Shown one piece after another: positions 26,836 through 35,818 of a DNA stretch of 64,000 nt. A program made the position numbers and the translations under genes. Source of the DNA: an uncultured Sulfitobacter sp. (GTDB lineage Bacteria; Pseudomonadota; Alphaproteobacteria; Rhodobacterales; Rhodobacteraceae); contig CANLOQ010000005.1 of assembly GCA_947492925.1 (NCBI GenBank), positions 124,001-188,000 of the forward strand. The letters are read 5' to 3'. Positions within the stretch are counted from its first letter, which is position 1, and each line of letters opens with the position of its first letter. The notes under the pieces are model-generated. The model did no database searches, was not told the origin of the DNA, and saw only the letters and a program-made list of their open reading frames with translations.

Positions 26836-27783
26836 CTAGCGGTATGCCACGCCCGGCAGCACACAGAGCATCTCATACAGAATATTCGCCCCGGTCAGCG
26901 CCGTGTTGCCTGAGGTATCATAGGGTGGCGAGACTTCAACCAGATCACCCCCCACAATGTTTAGCCCCCGAAAGCCGCGGATCAACTCCATCGCCTGAGG
27001 GGTGGTCAAACCGCCAATCTCAGGCGTGCCAGTGCCGGGCGCATAGGCAGGATCAAGGCTGTCGATGTCGTAGGTCACGTAGACGGGCAGATCACCGATA
27101 TCCCGCCGGATCTCCTTGCCAAGGGTGGCAAGACTGCGTCCCCACAATTCCTGCGCAGGAAATTGCTGAAATCCCCAGCCTGCGGCTTCTTTGAAGTCAT
27201 CGGCGGAATATCCGGTGCCGCGTAGGCCGATTTGATAGGTTTTTGAGGGGTTTATCAGCCTTTCTTCATAGGCCCGCCGGAATACCGTGCCATGCGCTTC
27301 ACGTTCTCCGAACATTTCATCGTTCACATCCGCATGGGCGTCGACATGGATCAGCGCCACGGGCCCGTGGCGTTTTGCCATCGCCCGCAGGATTGGCAGG
27401 GTGACCGAATGATCACCGCCGATGGCCAGCGGCATCACATCCGACATGAGGATTTGATCGTAACTCTCTGCAATAATGCGCAAACTATCGGACAGGGAGA
27501 ACGTATTGATCGCCAGATCACCGATGTCAGCAACCTGCAAACTGTCAAATGGTGCCGCACCCGTGCCAAGGTTATAGGGCCGCAACATCGCAGATTCCGC
27601 GCGCACCTCTTTCGGGCCAAAGCGTGTGCCTGACCGCCACGAGGTGCCGATGTCCAGGGGGATGCCCAAAACGGCCACATCCAGCCCCTTCAGATCATTG
27701 ACCGCAGGCAGACGCATGAAGGTATTCGGCCCCGAAAACCGCGCCAGATCATTGCCGGAGATGGGTTGGTTCTTGGGGCTCAT
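26836..27783 (-). CDS. agmatinase-family ureohydrolase (paralogue, perhaps guanidinobutyrase-like)
   Basis: 315 residues from the ATG at 27783 (overlaps the upstream stop by ATGA). Manganese ligands of the arginase/agmatinase fold are present: GGDHS, HVDAHADV and YDIDSLDPA. The residues between DAHAD and the next motif (VNDEMFGEREAHGTVFRRAYEE) differ from E. coli SpeB (DHGTMFY type), so the substrate is probably another guanidino compound. Third gene of a coupled M20-agmatinase-agmatinase set. Confidence 0.82.
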   Translation of the reverse strand: MSPKNQPISGNDLARFSGPNTFMRLPAVNDLKGLDVAVLGIPLDIGTSWRSGTRFGPKEVRAESAMLRPYNLGTGAAPFDSLQVADIGDLAINTFSLSDSLRIIAESYDQILMSDVMPLAIGGDHSVTLPILRAMAKRHGPVALIHVDAHADVNDEMFGEREAHGTVFRRAYEERLINPSKTYQIGLRGTGYSADDFKEAAGWGFQQFPAQELWGRSLATLGKEIRRDIGDLPVYVTYDIDSLDPAYAPGTGTPEIGGLTTPQAMELIRGFRGLNIVGGDLVEVSPPYDTSGNTALTGANILYEMLCVLPGVAYR

Positions 27784-28745
27784 GCGCTGCGCATCCGGTG
27801 GCCCAGCAGGCAAAGAATTTCGGTGGCAATATGCGCCCCCGCAATCGCCGTTGCCCCCGTCGCGTCAAAGGGCGGCGACACTTCGACCACGTCACCGCCC
27901 ATGATGTTGATCCCGGCCAGACCGCGCAGGATCGCTGCCCCCTGCGCCGACGTCAGCCCCCCCCAGACCGGCGTGCCGGTTCCGGGTGCATATGCCGGGT
28001 CAAGCGCGTCAATGTCCCAAGTCAAATAACACGGCCTGTCGCCCAGCACTTGCTTGATCCGGGTTACCGTTGCCTCTGGCCCGGTCCGGTGGACCTCTGC
28101 CGCGTCGATGGTTGTGACGTCCAGGGTGTCAGGATTGGTCGTCCTGATACCCACCTGAACGGAAGTGTGCGGATCAACGATGCCAGACTTCACCGCCTTG
28201 TAGAACATCGTGCCGTGATCAATCCGCTCCATGTCGTCGTCGGGCCATGTATCTGAATGAGCATCAAACTGTAACAGGCTGATTGGGCCGTATTTTTCCG
28301 CATAAGCCTTGAGGATCGGAAAGCTGATGTAATGATCCCCGCCCAGCGTGACAGAGGCCGCACCTGCGTCCAGAATGCCCTTGATATGTGCCGTGAGGGC
28401 CGCCGGAAACTGCGACACATGCCCGTAATCAAACGCCAGATCACCGTAATCCGCGATGGCAAACTCTGACAACACGTCAAAATCCCACCCATAGGGAGGA
28501 TCGTAAGGTTGCAGCGCGCTCGCCTCCCGGATCGCCCTTGGTCCCAGCCGCGTGCCTGGGCGGTTCGTTACCGCCTGATCAAACGGCACACCCGTCACGG
28601 CAATATCAACACCGGTCAGGTCCTTGGTATACCTGCGTCGCAGGAAGGATGTGGCCCCGCCAAAGGCGTTCTCGAAACTCGGCCCCTTCAGATCATCACG
28701 CGTAAACGCCTGATCCACCTGCGATGCAGCATCTTCCAGTCCCAT
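27780..28745 (-). CDS. speB: agmatinase
   Basis: 321 residues. GGDHY, FDAHSDTW and WDIDALDPAYAPGTGTP supply the two-manganese site; IDHGTMFYKAVKSGIVDP closely follows E. coli SpeB. It should split agmatine to putrescine and urea. Its start overlaps the M20 stop by one base (TAATG) and its stop overlaps the next paralogue's ATG (ATGA), so the three genes are coupled. Confidence 0.85.
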   Translation of the reverse strand: MGLEDAASQVDQAFTRDDLKGPSFENAFGGATSFLRRRYTKDLTGVDIAVTGVPFDQAVTNRPGTRLGPRAIREASALQPYDPPYGWDFDVLSEFAIADYGDLAFDYGHVSQFPAALTAHIKGILDAGAASVTLGGDHYISFPILKAYAEKYGPISLLQFDAHSDTWPDDDMERIDHGTMFYKAVKSGIVDPHTSVQVGIRTTNPDTLDVTTIDAAEVHRTGPEATVTRIKQVLGDRPCYLTWDIDALDPAYAPGTGTPVWGGLTSAQGAAILRGLAGINIMGGDVVEVSPPFDATGATAIAGAHIATEILCLLGHRMRSA

Positions 28746-29911
28746 TACTTCGCCGCCGGCTGCATGCGCTCAACAAGCTGCGCAAAAAAGGATGCCCCCA
28801 CCGGCGCAACCTCATCGTTGAAGTTATACTTGGGATGGTGCAACCCCGCGCCTTCGCCCGCGCCAAGAAACAGATATGCCCCGGGCCGCTCCTCCAGCAT
28901 ATAGGCAAAGTCCTCTGACCCCGCGACCTTTGGGAAAGCATCATCGACTTTGGTATCACCGACAACTTCACGCGCTACATCGGCGGCCCGTGCTGTCTGT
29001 TCTGCCGTATTAACGGTAGCGGGATACCCCACTTCATACTCCAGCACCGCCTCGACGCCGTAACTCGCCGCCTGTCCTGCCACGATCTCCTCCATCCGCT
29101 TGCGCACCAGCGCCTGCACCTCCTTGTCAAAGGTGCGGATCGTCCCGTTGATCATCGCCGTATCAGGGATCACATTGCTGGCCGACCCGGTGTGGATCTG
29201 CGTGACCGAGATTACCTTTTCACTGGCCGAAGGTGCGTTGCGGCTTACAATCGTTTGGATTGCCTGCACAATCCCGCAGGCCGCCACCACCGGATCAGCC
29301 GTTTCATGCGGCATCGCCCCGTGGCCACCCCGCCCGTTGATGTGGATCGTGAACATATCCACCGCCGCCATGATCGGCCCGGGCGTGGTAAAGAACGCGC
29401 CAAATTCCGCCCCAGGAAAGTTATGGATGCCGTAAACCTGCGCGATGTCGAACCGGTCCATCATCCCTTCCTTGCACATCACCTGCGCACCGCCGCCGTC
29501 TTCTTCGGCAGGTTGAAAGATCAGCGCCACACGGCCCGAGAAGTTGCGCGTCTCGACCATGTATTTCGCAGCCCCCAGCAACATCGCCGTGTGCCCGTCA
29601 TGGCCGCAGGCATGCATCTTGCCGGGATGGGTGGAAGCGTATTCAACCCCGGTTTCCTCCGCAATCGGCAGCGCATCGAAATCAGCACGCAGGCCAATCG
29701 TCTCGCCCGCGCCCTGTCCGTTGATGATCGCGACAATTCCAGTTTGCGCGATCCCTTCGTGAATTTCATCCACCCCGATCTCCTCCAGCCGCTCCTTGAT
29801 AAACGCTGCCGTCTTGGGGCAATCAAAGCTCAACTCAGGAATAGTATGCAGATGCCGCCGCCAGGCGGTCATATCTTCGGCAAAATCGGCAATGCGGTTG
29901 ATCACGGGCAT
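28745..29911 (-). CDS. M20 family amidohydrolase (aminoacylase/hippurate hydrolase type)
   Basis: 388 residues from the ATG at 29911. Metal and catalytic motifs: CGHDGHTAMLLGAAKY, PAEEDGGGAQ, the dimerisation-domain GRGGHGAMPHE and the final GSEDFAYMLEE. These enzymes remove an acyl group from amino acids or related amines. It leads an operon with two ureohydrolases, which suggests an N-acylated guanidino substrate, but that is inference. Divergent from mazG with 56 bases between. Confidence 0.85.
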   Translation of the reverse strand: MPVINRIADFAEDMTAWRRHLHTIPELSFDCPKTAAFIKERLEEIGVDEIHEGIAQTGIVAIINGQGAGETIGLRADFDALPIAEETGVEYASTHPGKMHACGHDGHTAMLLGAAKYMVETRNFSGRVALIFQPAEEDGGGAQVMCKEGMMDRFDIAQVYGIHNFPGAEFGAFFTTPGPIMAAVDMFTIHINGRGGHGAMPHETADPVVAACGIVQAIQTIVSRNAPSASEKVISVTQIHTGSASNVIPDTAMINGTIRTFDKEVQALVRKRMEEIVAGQAASYGVEAVLEYEVGYPATVNTAEQTARAADVAREVVGDTKVDDAFPKVAGSEDFAYMLEERPGAYLFLGAGEGAGLHHPKYNFNDEVAPVGASFFAQLVERMQPAAK

Positions 29912-29967
29912 GGGTGGACTCCTTTGAAGCGTTGTCCTTATCTGACACCACAGCGGAAGGACGCACA

Positions 29968-30789
29968 ATGGCAGACGACCTGATAAATGACCCGGACGCC
30001 GGAATTGAGCGATTGCTTGAGATCATGCGCCGCCTGCGCGATCCCGAAACGGGCTGTCCGTGGGACATCGAACAGGATTTCGACACCATCGCGCCTTACA
30101 CGATCGAGGAAGCCTATGAGGTGGCCGACGCCATCGAGCGCGGCGATTGGGCGGAACTGGAAGGCGAATTGGGCGATCTGCTGCTGCAATCGGTCTATCA
30201 CACGCAAATGGGTGCGGAAGCGGGGCATTTCACCTTCCAATCCGTGGTGCGCAACATCTCTGACAAGATGGTCGCACGGCATCCGCACGTCTTCGGGGAT
30301 GAAAGCCGCGATAAATCCGCCGAACAACAGACCGCCGATTGGGAGGCGATCAAGGCATCCGAACGTGCGGGCAAGGCGCAGCGCGGCACGCTTGAAGGGG
30401 TCGCCCTTGGCCTGCCCGGCATGACCCGTGCGCTGAAACTGCAAAAGCGGCTCGCACGGGTGGGGTTCGATTGGGACAACACCGACAGCGTGCTGGACAA
30501 GATCGTTGAGGAAGCGGGAGAGTTGGTCGAGGCCCGCGAGACGCTGTCCCAGAACGAGGTCGAGGCCGAGTTTGGCGATCTGCTCTTTGTTATGGCCAAT
30601 CTGGCGCGGCATCTGGATGTCGACCCCGAAGCCGCCGTACGCCGCACCAATGCCAAGGTCGAACGCCGCTTTGCCGAGATCGAAAAGCGCCTTGCCGCCA
30701 AAGGCAAAGCCCCAGCCGACAGCGATCTGGCCGAGATGGACGCCCTGTGGAACGCAGTCAAAGCGGATGAGCGGCGCAGCACCGGATGA
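29968..30789 (+). CDS. mazG: nucleoside triphosphate pyrophosphohydrolase MazG
   Basis: 273 residues with two MazG domains: EEAYEVADAI followed by ELGDLLLQ in the first half, and EEAGELVEARE followed by EFGDLLFVMANLAR in the second. Each EExxE...ExxD set binds magnesium. It hydrolyses (d)NTPs to NMP and pyrophosphate, cleaning nucleotide pools. ATG 29968 follows GGAAGGA. Confidence 0.95.
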   Translation: MADDLINDPDAGIERLLEIMRRLRDPETGCPWDIEQDFDTIAPYTIEEAYEVADAIERGDWAELEGELGDLLLQSVYHTQMGAEAGHFTFQSVVRNISDKMVARHPHVFGDESRDKSAEQQTADWEAIKASERAGKAQRGTLEGVALGLPGMTRALKLQKRLARVGFDWDNTDSVLDKIVEEAGELVEARETLSQNEVEAEFGDLLFVMANLARHLDVDPEAAVRRTNAKVERRFAEIEKRLAAKGKAPADSDLAEMDALWNAVKADERRSTG

Positions 30790-30852
30790 CCCCTTTGGGC
30801 CTTCCTTTCGCACCCGGTTTCGCATACCCCTGAGCGCAAAGAGGATACCACC

Positions 30853-31794
30853 ATGCAGCCCCAGAAAATCATCATCGACACGGACCCAGGACAAGACGAC
30901 GCCGTTGCGATCCTGCTTGCCCTTGCCAGCCCAGAAGAGATTGAAGTGCTGGGCCTGACCTGCGTTGCGGGCAATGTGCCGCTTGACCTCACCTCAAAAA
31001 ATGCCCGCATTGTCTGCGAGTTGGCGGGGAAAACGAATGTAAAGGTCTTTGCCGGATGTGACCGCCCGATGGGCCGCGATCTGGTCACGGCAGAGCATGT
31101 CCACGGCAAGACAGGTCTGGATGGGCCAAACCTGCCCGATCCGACCATGCCACTCATCCCCGGTCATGCGGTGGATTTCATCATCGACACCATCCGCGAT
31201 CACGCGCCGGGGGTAATCACGCTGTGTCCGCTCGGACCCCTCACAAACATCGCCACTGCCTTTGAAAAAGCCCCTGACATTGTGAAGCGGGTGAAAAAGA
31301 TCGTGCTGATGGGCGGTGGCTATTTCGAGGGGGGCAACATCACGCCCACGGCAGAATTCAACATCTATGTCGATCCACAAGCCGCTGATATCGTGTTTAA
31401 ATCAGGTGTGCCGATCGTCGTGATGCCACTCGATGTCACGCACAAGGCGCTGGTCACCAAGCCACGCAACGACGCATTTCGTGCCCTGAGCACGCGTGTC
31501 GGCACCGCTGTTGCGCAGATGACCGATTTCTTTGAACGCTTCGACAAAGAGAAATACGGCTCCGAAGGCGCGCCACTGCATGATCCCTGCGTCACTGCAT
31601 ATCTGATCAATCCAGATCTCTTCACAGGCCGCCACATCAACGTCGAGATTGAAACCCAGTCGGAACTGACAATGGGCATGACCGTCGCGGACTGGTGGCG
31701 CGTCACCGACCGTACGCCAAACGCCACATTTATGGGCGACATCGACGCCGACGGCTTCTTTGCCTTGCTCACCGAACGGCTGGCGCGGTTGTGA
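30853..31794 (+). CDS. inosine-uridine type nucleoside hydrolase
   Basis: 313 residues. The calcium site DTDPGQDDA at the N-terminus, ITLCPLGPLTNIATAF, the AEFNIYVDPQAA stretch and HDPCVTAYLI are the family signature. It cleaves the N-glycosidic bond of ribonucleosides for salvage. Stop overlaps the next gene's GTG by four bases (GTGA). Purine or pyrimidine preference cannot be decided. Confidence 0.9.
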   Translation: MQPQKIIIDTDPGQDDAVAILLALASPEEIEVLGLTCVAGNVPLDLTSKNARIVCELAGKTNVKVFAGCDRPMGRDLVTAEHVHGKTGLDGPNLPDPTMPLIPGHAVDFIIDTIRDHAPGVITLCPLGPLTNIATAFEKAPDIVKRVKKIVLMGGGYFEGGNITPTAEFNIYVDPQAADIVFKSGVPIVVMPLDVTHKALVTKPRNDAFRALSTRVGTAVAQMTDFFERFDKEKYGSEGAPLHDPCVTAYLINPDLFTGRHINVEIETQSELTMGMTVADWWRVTDRTPNATFMGDIDADGFFALLTERLARL

Positions 31795-32240
31795 GTGCGG
31801 CCCTCACTCTAGCCAAGCCCGAACATCTGGACAGGCTCACCACACTTTGCGCCTCCTTCCATGCCGAGGAAGGGATCACGCAAACCGATGAGGCGCGGCG
31901 CGATGCCCTTGCCCCCCTTCTGGATGGATCGCCCTACGGAGTTGCCTACCTGATCGGTCCACCACGTGCCGCCATCGGCTATATCGTGATCTGTTTCGGC
32001 TGGTCGGTGGAATTTGGGGGGTTAGACGCGATCATTGATGAACTTTACATCCGCCCCGGCGTGCGCGGACGCGGCATCGCCACCGAAGCGTTGATTGCCT
32101 TGCCGCGCGCGCTGTCAGAAGGTGGGCTGCGTGCCGTGCATCTTGAGGTGGACCGCGAAAATGCGGCCGCTATCAAGCTTTACCGTCGCGCCGGTTTTGC
32201 CCCGCGCGAAAACTACATGTTCATGTCAAGAAAGCTCTGA
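31791..32240 (+). CDS. GNAT-family N-acetyltransferase
   Basis: 149 residues from GTG at 31791, which overlaps the nucleoside hydrolase stop. Acetyl-CoA site motif A appears as ELYIRPGVRGRGIATEAL, followed by the RAVHLEVDRENAAAIKLYRRAGFAPRENYMFM end. Substrate unknown. Between nucleoside hydrolase and selO, with short spacing on both sides. Confidence 0.85.
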   Translation: MSAALTLAKPEHLDRLTTLCASFHAEEGITQTDEARRDALAPLLDGSPYGVAYLIGPPRAAIGYIVICFGWSVEFGGLDAIIDELYIRPGVRGRGIATEALIALPRALSEGGLRAVHLEVDRENAAAIKLYRRAGFAPRENYMFMSRKL

Positions 32241-32244
32241 TCGC

Positions 32245-33654
32245 ATGCATATCCCGTTCGACAACAGCTATGCCGATTTGCCTGACAGCTTTTACACCCG
32301 CCTTGATCCTACACCCGTTGCACAGCCGAAGATTCTCGCCTTCAACGAAAACCTTGCAAAAGTTCTTGGTATCGAGACAGACGATCTGAACGAGGCGGCA
32401 GTAGTGTTCGGGGGTAACAAGTTACCCCAAGGCGCGGCTCCCCTGGCGCAACTCTACGCCGGGCACCAGTTCGGTACTTATAATCCGCAGCTCGGCGATG
32501 GCCGCGCCATCCTGCTGGGGGAGGTTATCGGCACCGACGGCATCCGCCGTGATATCCAGCTTAAAGGCAGCGGCCCCACGCCCTATTCCCGCATGGGCGA
32601 CGGACGCGCGTGGCTGGGACCGGTATTGCGCGAATATGTCATCTCAGAGGCGATGCATGCCCTTGGCATCCCGACCACCCGCGCGCTTGCAGCTGTTTCC
32701 ACCGGCGAACAGATCTGGCGCGAACAGGGTGCCCTGCCCGGTGCGATCCTGACCCGGGTTGCCCGAAGCCATCTGCGTGTCGGCACCTTTCAGGTTTTCG
32801 CCCACCGCGGCGAGGTGGAGAATCTCAAGACCCTCACCAACTACGCGATTCGGCGGCACTACCCCGACGCCAAAGGGCCGATGGACCTGCTGCGCGCCGT
32901 ATGTGCCGCACAGGCAGACCTTGTCACGCGCTGGATGTCAGTCGGATTTATCCACGGTGTGATGAACACCGACAATTGCGCGATTGCAGGCGAAACAATA
33001 GATTACGGCCCCTGCGCCTTCATGGACGCCTTCCATCAAAACCGTGTGTTCAGCTCCATCGACCAGCAGGGCCGCTATGCCTTTGGCGCACAACCCGGCA
33101 TTGTCGTGTGGAATATGGCGCAGCTGGCGACCAGCCTTGTGCAACAATTCGATGATAAAGACGCCGCCGTTGAGGAAGCGACAGAAATCGTTCACGCCAT
33201 GCCGAAGCTCCTCGAAGACAGCTGGCTCAAGCGTTTTGCCGCCAAGATTGGCATCACCGCACCGCAAAAGGGCGATACCGCACTGATCGAAGAGCTTTTG
33301 GGCCTGATGCAAACTGACGGTGCTGATTTTGCAAATACCTTCCGGGCACTTTACAAAGGCTCTGCGCAGGATCAATTTGCAAACCGGGAAGCCTTTGAAA
33401 AATGGTCGGAAAAATGGACTTCACGTCTGCAATCTGAACCGGATGCGAAAGCTGTCATGCAAACTGCAAACCCTGCAATCATCCCCCGGAACCACCGTAT
33501 CGAGCAGATGATTGAGGCTGCGGTGAGCGGCGATATGGACCCGTTCCACCGGCTGCAAAAGGCACTTGCCACCCCTTTCACAGAAACCGACGCCGAGTTG
33601 TCCCGCCCACCGTCACAACAGGAAATCGTTCCCGCGACCTTCTGCGGCACCTGA
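32245..33654 (+). CDS. selO: SelO/YdiU protein adenylyltransferase (AMPylator)
   Basis: 469 residues. The kinase-like fold with reversed ATP is recognisable from GAAPLAQLYAGHQFGTYNPQLGDGRA in outline, QLKGSGPTPYSRMGDGRA, AILTRVARSHLRVGTFQ, and HGVMNTDNCAIAGETIDYGPCAFMD holding catalytic Asn and Asp. The end FCGT is typical, though there is a cysteine and no selenocysteine signal as in eukaryotes. Bacterial SelO attaches AMP to Ser/Thr/Tyr of redox-related proteins. Five bases after the GNAT gene. Confidence 0.93.
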   Translation: MHIPFDNSYADLPDSFYTRLDPTPVAQPKILAFNENLAKVLGIETDDLNEAAVVFGGNKLPQGAAPLAQLYAGHQFGTYNPQLGDGRAILLGEVIGTDGIRRDIQLKGSGPTPYSRMGDGRAWLGPVLREYVISEAMHALGIPTTRALAAVSTGEQIWREQGALPGAILTRVARSHLRVGTFQVFAHRGEVENLKTLTNYAIRRHYPDAKGPMDLLRAVCAAQADLVTRWMSVGFIHGVMNTDNCAIAGETIDYGPCAFMDAFHQNRVFSSIDQQGRYAFGAQPGIVVWNMAQLATSLVQQFDDKDAAVEEATEIVHAMPKLLEDSWLKRFAAKIGITAPQKGDTALIEELLGLMQTDGADFANTFRALYKGSAQDQFANREAFEKWSEKWTSRLQSEPDAKAVMQTANPAIIPRNHRIEQMIEAAVSGDMDPFHRLQKALATPFTETDAELSRPPSQQEIVPATFCGT

Positions 33655-33657
33655 ACC

Positions 33658-34554
33658 TTAGGCCGGGACCGCCCGGCGCGGCACACGGTTGATCAGATAG
33701 ATGCCCGTTGCCACAAGAACCAGCGCGCCCCAGACCGATGCCGCCACATCCTCGGAGAGGAGCAGCCAGCCAAGGATTACCGACAGCACCGGCGACAAAA
33801 AGCTGAATGATGCGACGGAAGAGGACGGATAGATCGCCATCAGCCAGAACCACGCAAGAAAGCCCAGACTGGCCACCGCAACAATCTGATAGATCAGACC
33901 AGCGATGTGGATCAGCTCCAGATCACGCACGAGCGGCCCGAAGAACGGCGCGAGGATCACCAGCAAGGGGGCTGACACCACCAGCTGAAACATCAATTGC
34001 TGTGCGGCCGGTACCGCTGACAGCGGCGTCAGTCGCACGCACAGCACGATGGCCGCCCAGCAGAACGAAGACCCAAGCGCCATCAGATCGCCGGCCCAGC
34101 TGACGTGTCCGCCGTCCCGGTCCGCCAGCGCAATCGCCACCCCGGTCACGGCAAAGGCAAGGCCCAGTGATTTCACCACCGTCAAACGCTCTCCGGGCAG
34201 GACAAAATGTGCGATCAGCGATAACCAGACAGGCATCGTGTAAAAGATCACCGATGCGCGGCTCACCGTCGTGATGTCCAACGCGTTGAAAAGAAGAGTA
34301 AACTCCAGTGTGAAAAACAAGCCAGCCAGCACGCCGCCCGCAATCGCGTTGCGCGGCACGTGAAAGCTGACCCCGCGCAGGCGCATCCAGATCAACAGAA
34401 CGATTACAGCCCCCAAAGACCGCACCGCCGCCTGAAAAACCGGTCCAAATCCTCCGCCGGTGACCTTGATCACCACCTGATTGAACGCAAGGTTCAGGGC
34501 AAAGGCAATGAGGGCAACGGCGCCGAAAGTATCAATATGATCTTTGCGTTCCAT
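33658..34554 (-). CDS. DMT superfamily (EamA) transporter
   Basis: 298 residues, ten hydrophobic segments as two EamA repeats of five. ATG 34554 is chosen because upstream residues are not hydrophobic. YTMPVWLSLIAHFVLPGERLT in the first repeat and SSSVASFSFLSPVLSVILGWLLLSED in the second are the usual EamA half-repeat motifs. Probably exports a metabolite; substrate unknown. Convergent with selO, with stops three bases apart. Confidence 0.88.
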   Translation of the reverse strand: MERKDHIDTFGAVALIAFALNLAFNQVVIKVTGGGFGPVFQAAVRSLGAVIVLLIWMRLRGVSFHVPRNAIAGGVLAGLFFTLEFTLLFNALDITTVSRASVIFYTMPVWLSLIAHFVLPGERLTVVKSLGLAFAVTGVAIALADRDGGHVSWAGDLMALGSSFCWAAIVLCVRLTPLSAVPAAQQLMFQLVVSAPLLVILAPFFGPLVRDLELIHIAGLIYQIVAVASLGFLAWFWLMAIYPSSSVASFSFLSPVLSVILGWLLLSEDVAASVWGALVLVATGIYLINRVPRRAVPA

Positions 34555-34691
34555 GCCTGTCACAAACGCCCAAGGTCCCCAGACTGTCAATGCGCAAACC
34601 CCGCCGATGCGGCACGGCACGGCATTTTCCCCTCGTTCCCGTGTCAAAACCTGCGACACTGTTGGCAACGACTCACACAGGGGGAATGATC

Positions 34692-35555
34692 ATGAGTTTG
34701 ATGAAAACACTGGCCAAAGTGGCCGTTGGCGTTGCTGTGGCAAAAGGGGCCAAGGCAATGATGAACAATGCCGGCGGTGGTCGCAGCACCGCAGGTGCAG
34801 GTGGTCTTGGCGGCCTTCTGGGCGGGCTGACAGGCGGCATGGCGGGCAATCCCGGTGGCGCACAACGTCACGGCGGCGCGCACAGTCCGGCGGGCGGCGG
34901 CCTGCAGGATATGTTGGGCGGTCTTTTGGGCGGTGCGGGCGGCAACACCACCGGCGGCATGCCCGGCGGCCTTGGCGGTCTGCTTGAGCAACTGGGTGGC
35001 GGCGGCCAAAGTGGTGGCGCGGGCGGTGGTCTGGGCGGTTTGCTGGGTGGTCTGGCCGGTGCAGCGGGTGCAGGTGGCCTTCTGGGTGGCGTCACGGGTG
35101 CCATGCAGAAACGGCCCGCCAGCAACGATCAGAGCTTTGGTTCGGTCCTGAACTCCCAGTTCGACGCAACACCGGAGCCCGAGATCGAGCCGTCTCAAGA
35201 TCAGGAAGCCGCTGCGGGCCTGATGCTGGCCGCTATGATACAGGCGGCCAAATCCGATGGCACATTCGATGAGACCGAAAAGCAGAAACTGCTGGATCAA
35301 TTGGGCGATGTTGACGCCGAAGAAGCCGCCTTTGTTCAGGCACAGCTTCAGGCGCCCGTGGATGTTGACGCGCTTGTGCGCGAAACACCGCAGGGCATGG
35401 GACCGCAAATCTATGCGATGTCACTTTTGGGGATCGACCTCGATACGCAGAAAGAGGCGCAATATCTGCACAAACTCGCGCAGGGCTACGGCATGAAACC
35501 TGCGGATGTAAATGAAATCCACGCACAGATGGGCGTGCCGTCTCTTTACACCTGA
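34692..35555 (+). CDS. DUF533 (YebE-like) protein with glycine-rich N-terminal half
   Basis: 287 residues from the ATG at 34692, after AGGGGGA; an ATG at 34686 would sit on the ribosome site. A short helix (about 1-20) is followed by roughly 120 residues of Gly-rich low complexity made of GGLGGLLGG-like units. The C-terminal part (about 165-285) is a DUF533/TerB-like helical domain with AAGLMLAAMIQAAKSDGTFDETEKQKLL. Function unknown; YebE-type proteins are envelope-stress linked in enterics. Confidence 0.78.
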   Translation: MSLMKTLAKVAVGVAVAKGAKAMMNNAGGGRSTAGAGGLGGLLGGLTGGMAGNPGGAQRHGGAHSPAGGGLQDMLGGLLGGAGGNTTGGMPGGLGGLLEQLGGGGQSGGAGGGLGGLLGGLAGAAGAGGLLGGVTGAMQKRPASNDQSFGSVLNSQFDATPEPEIEPSQDQEAAAGLMLAAMIQAAKSDGTFDETEKQKLLDQLGDVDAEEAAFVQAQLQAPVDVDALVRETPQGMGPQIYAMSLLGIDLDTQKEAQYLHKLAQGYGMKPADVNEIHAQMGVPSLYT

Positions 35556-35572
35556 TCTGAACGTGGCGCGCC

Positions 35573-35818
35573 TCAATCGGGCGCGTCACCCGCATCGTGA
35601 AGACGCGAAATTACAAAAACCAACGCGATTGCAATGGCAAAGGGCGGCATCCAGATGCCTGCCAACTCTCCGGCAAACCAGTCATTCAAAGTTGTTTTGC
35701 GACAGGCCCCGCCCGTAGGGTTCATGCAAGCAACCGAAAGGAATGCCGCAAAGAGCGGCGGCACTGTCAGCAACAGCGCCACCACACCATACAAGACCGC
35801 CAATGCCGCCTTACGCAT
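35573..35818 (-). CDS. small membrane protein with two helices, unknown
   Basis: 81 residues. Hydrophobic segments at about 4-28 and 55-72, with two cysteines in the loop between (ACMNPTGGACRK). No family recognised. Its ATG overlaps the helicase stop by one base (TGATG), so it is translationally coupled to the RNA helicase gene. Confidence 0.6.
   Translation of the reverse strand: MRKAALAVLYGVVALLLTVPPLFAAFLSVACMNPTGGACRKTTLNDWFAGELAGIWMPPFAIAIALVFVISRLHDAGDAPD

Noticed and set aside
34800-35110. Glycine-rich GC repeats as a mobile or CRISPR-like array
   Set aside because: They are irregular codon-level repeats of GGLGGLLGG-type sequence inside the DUF533 gene, with no spacers.
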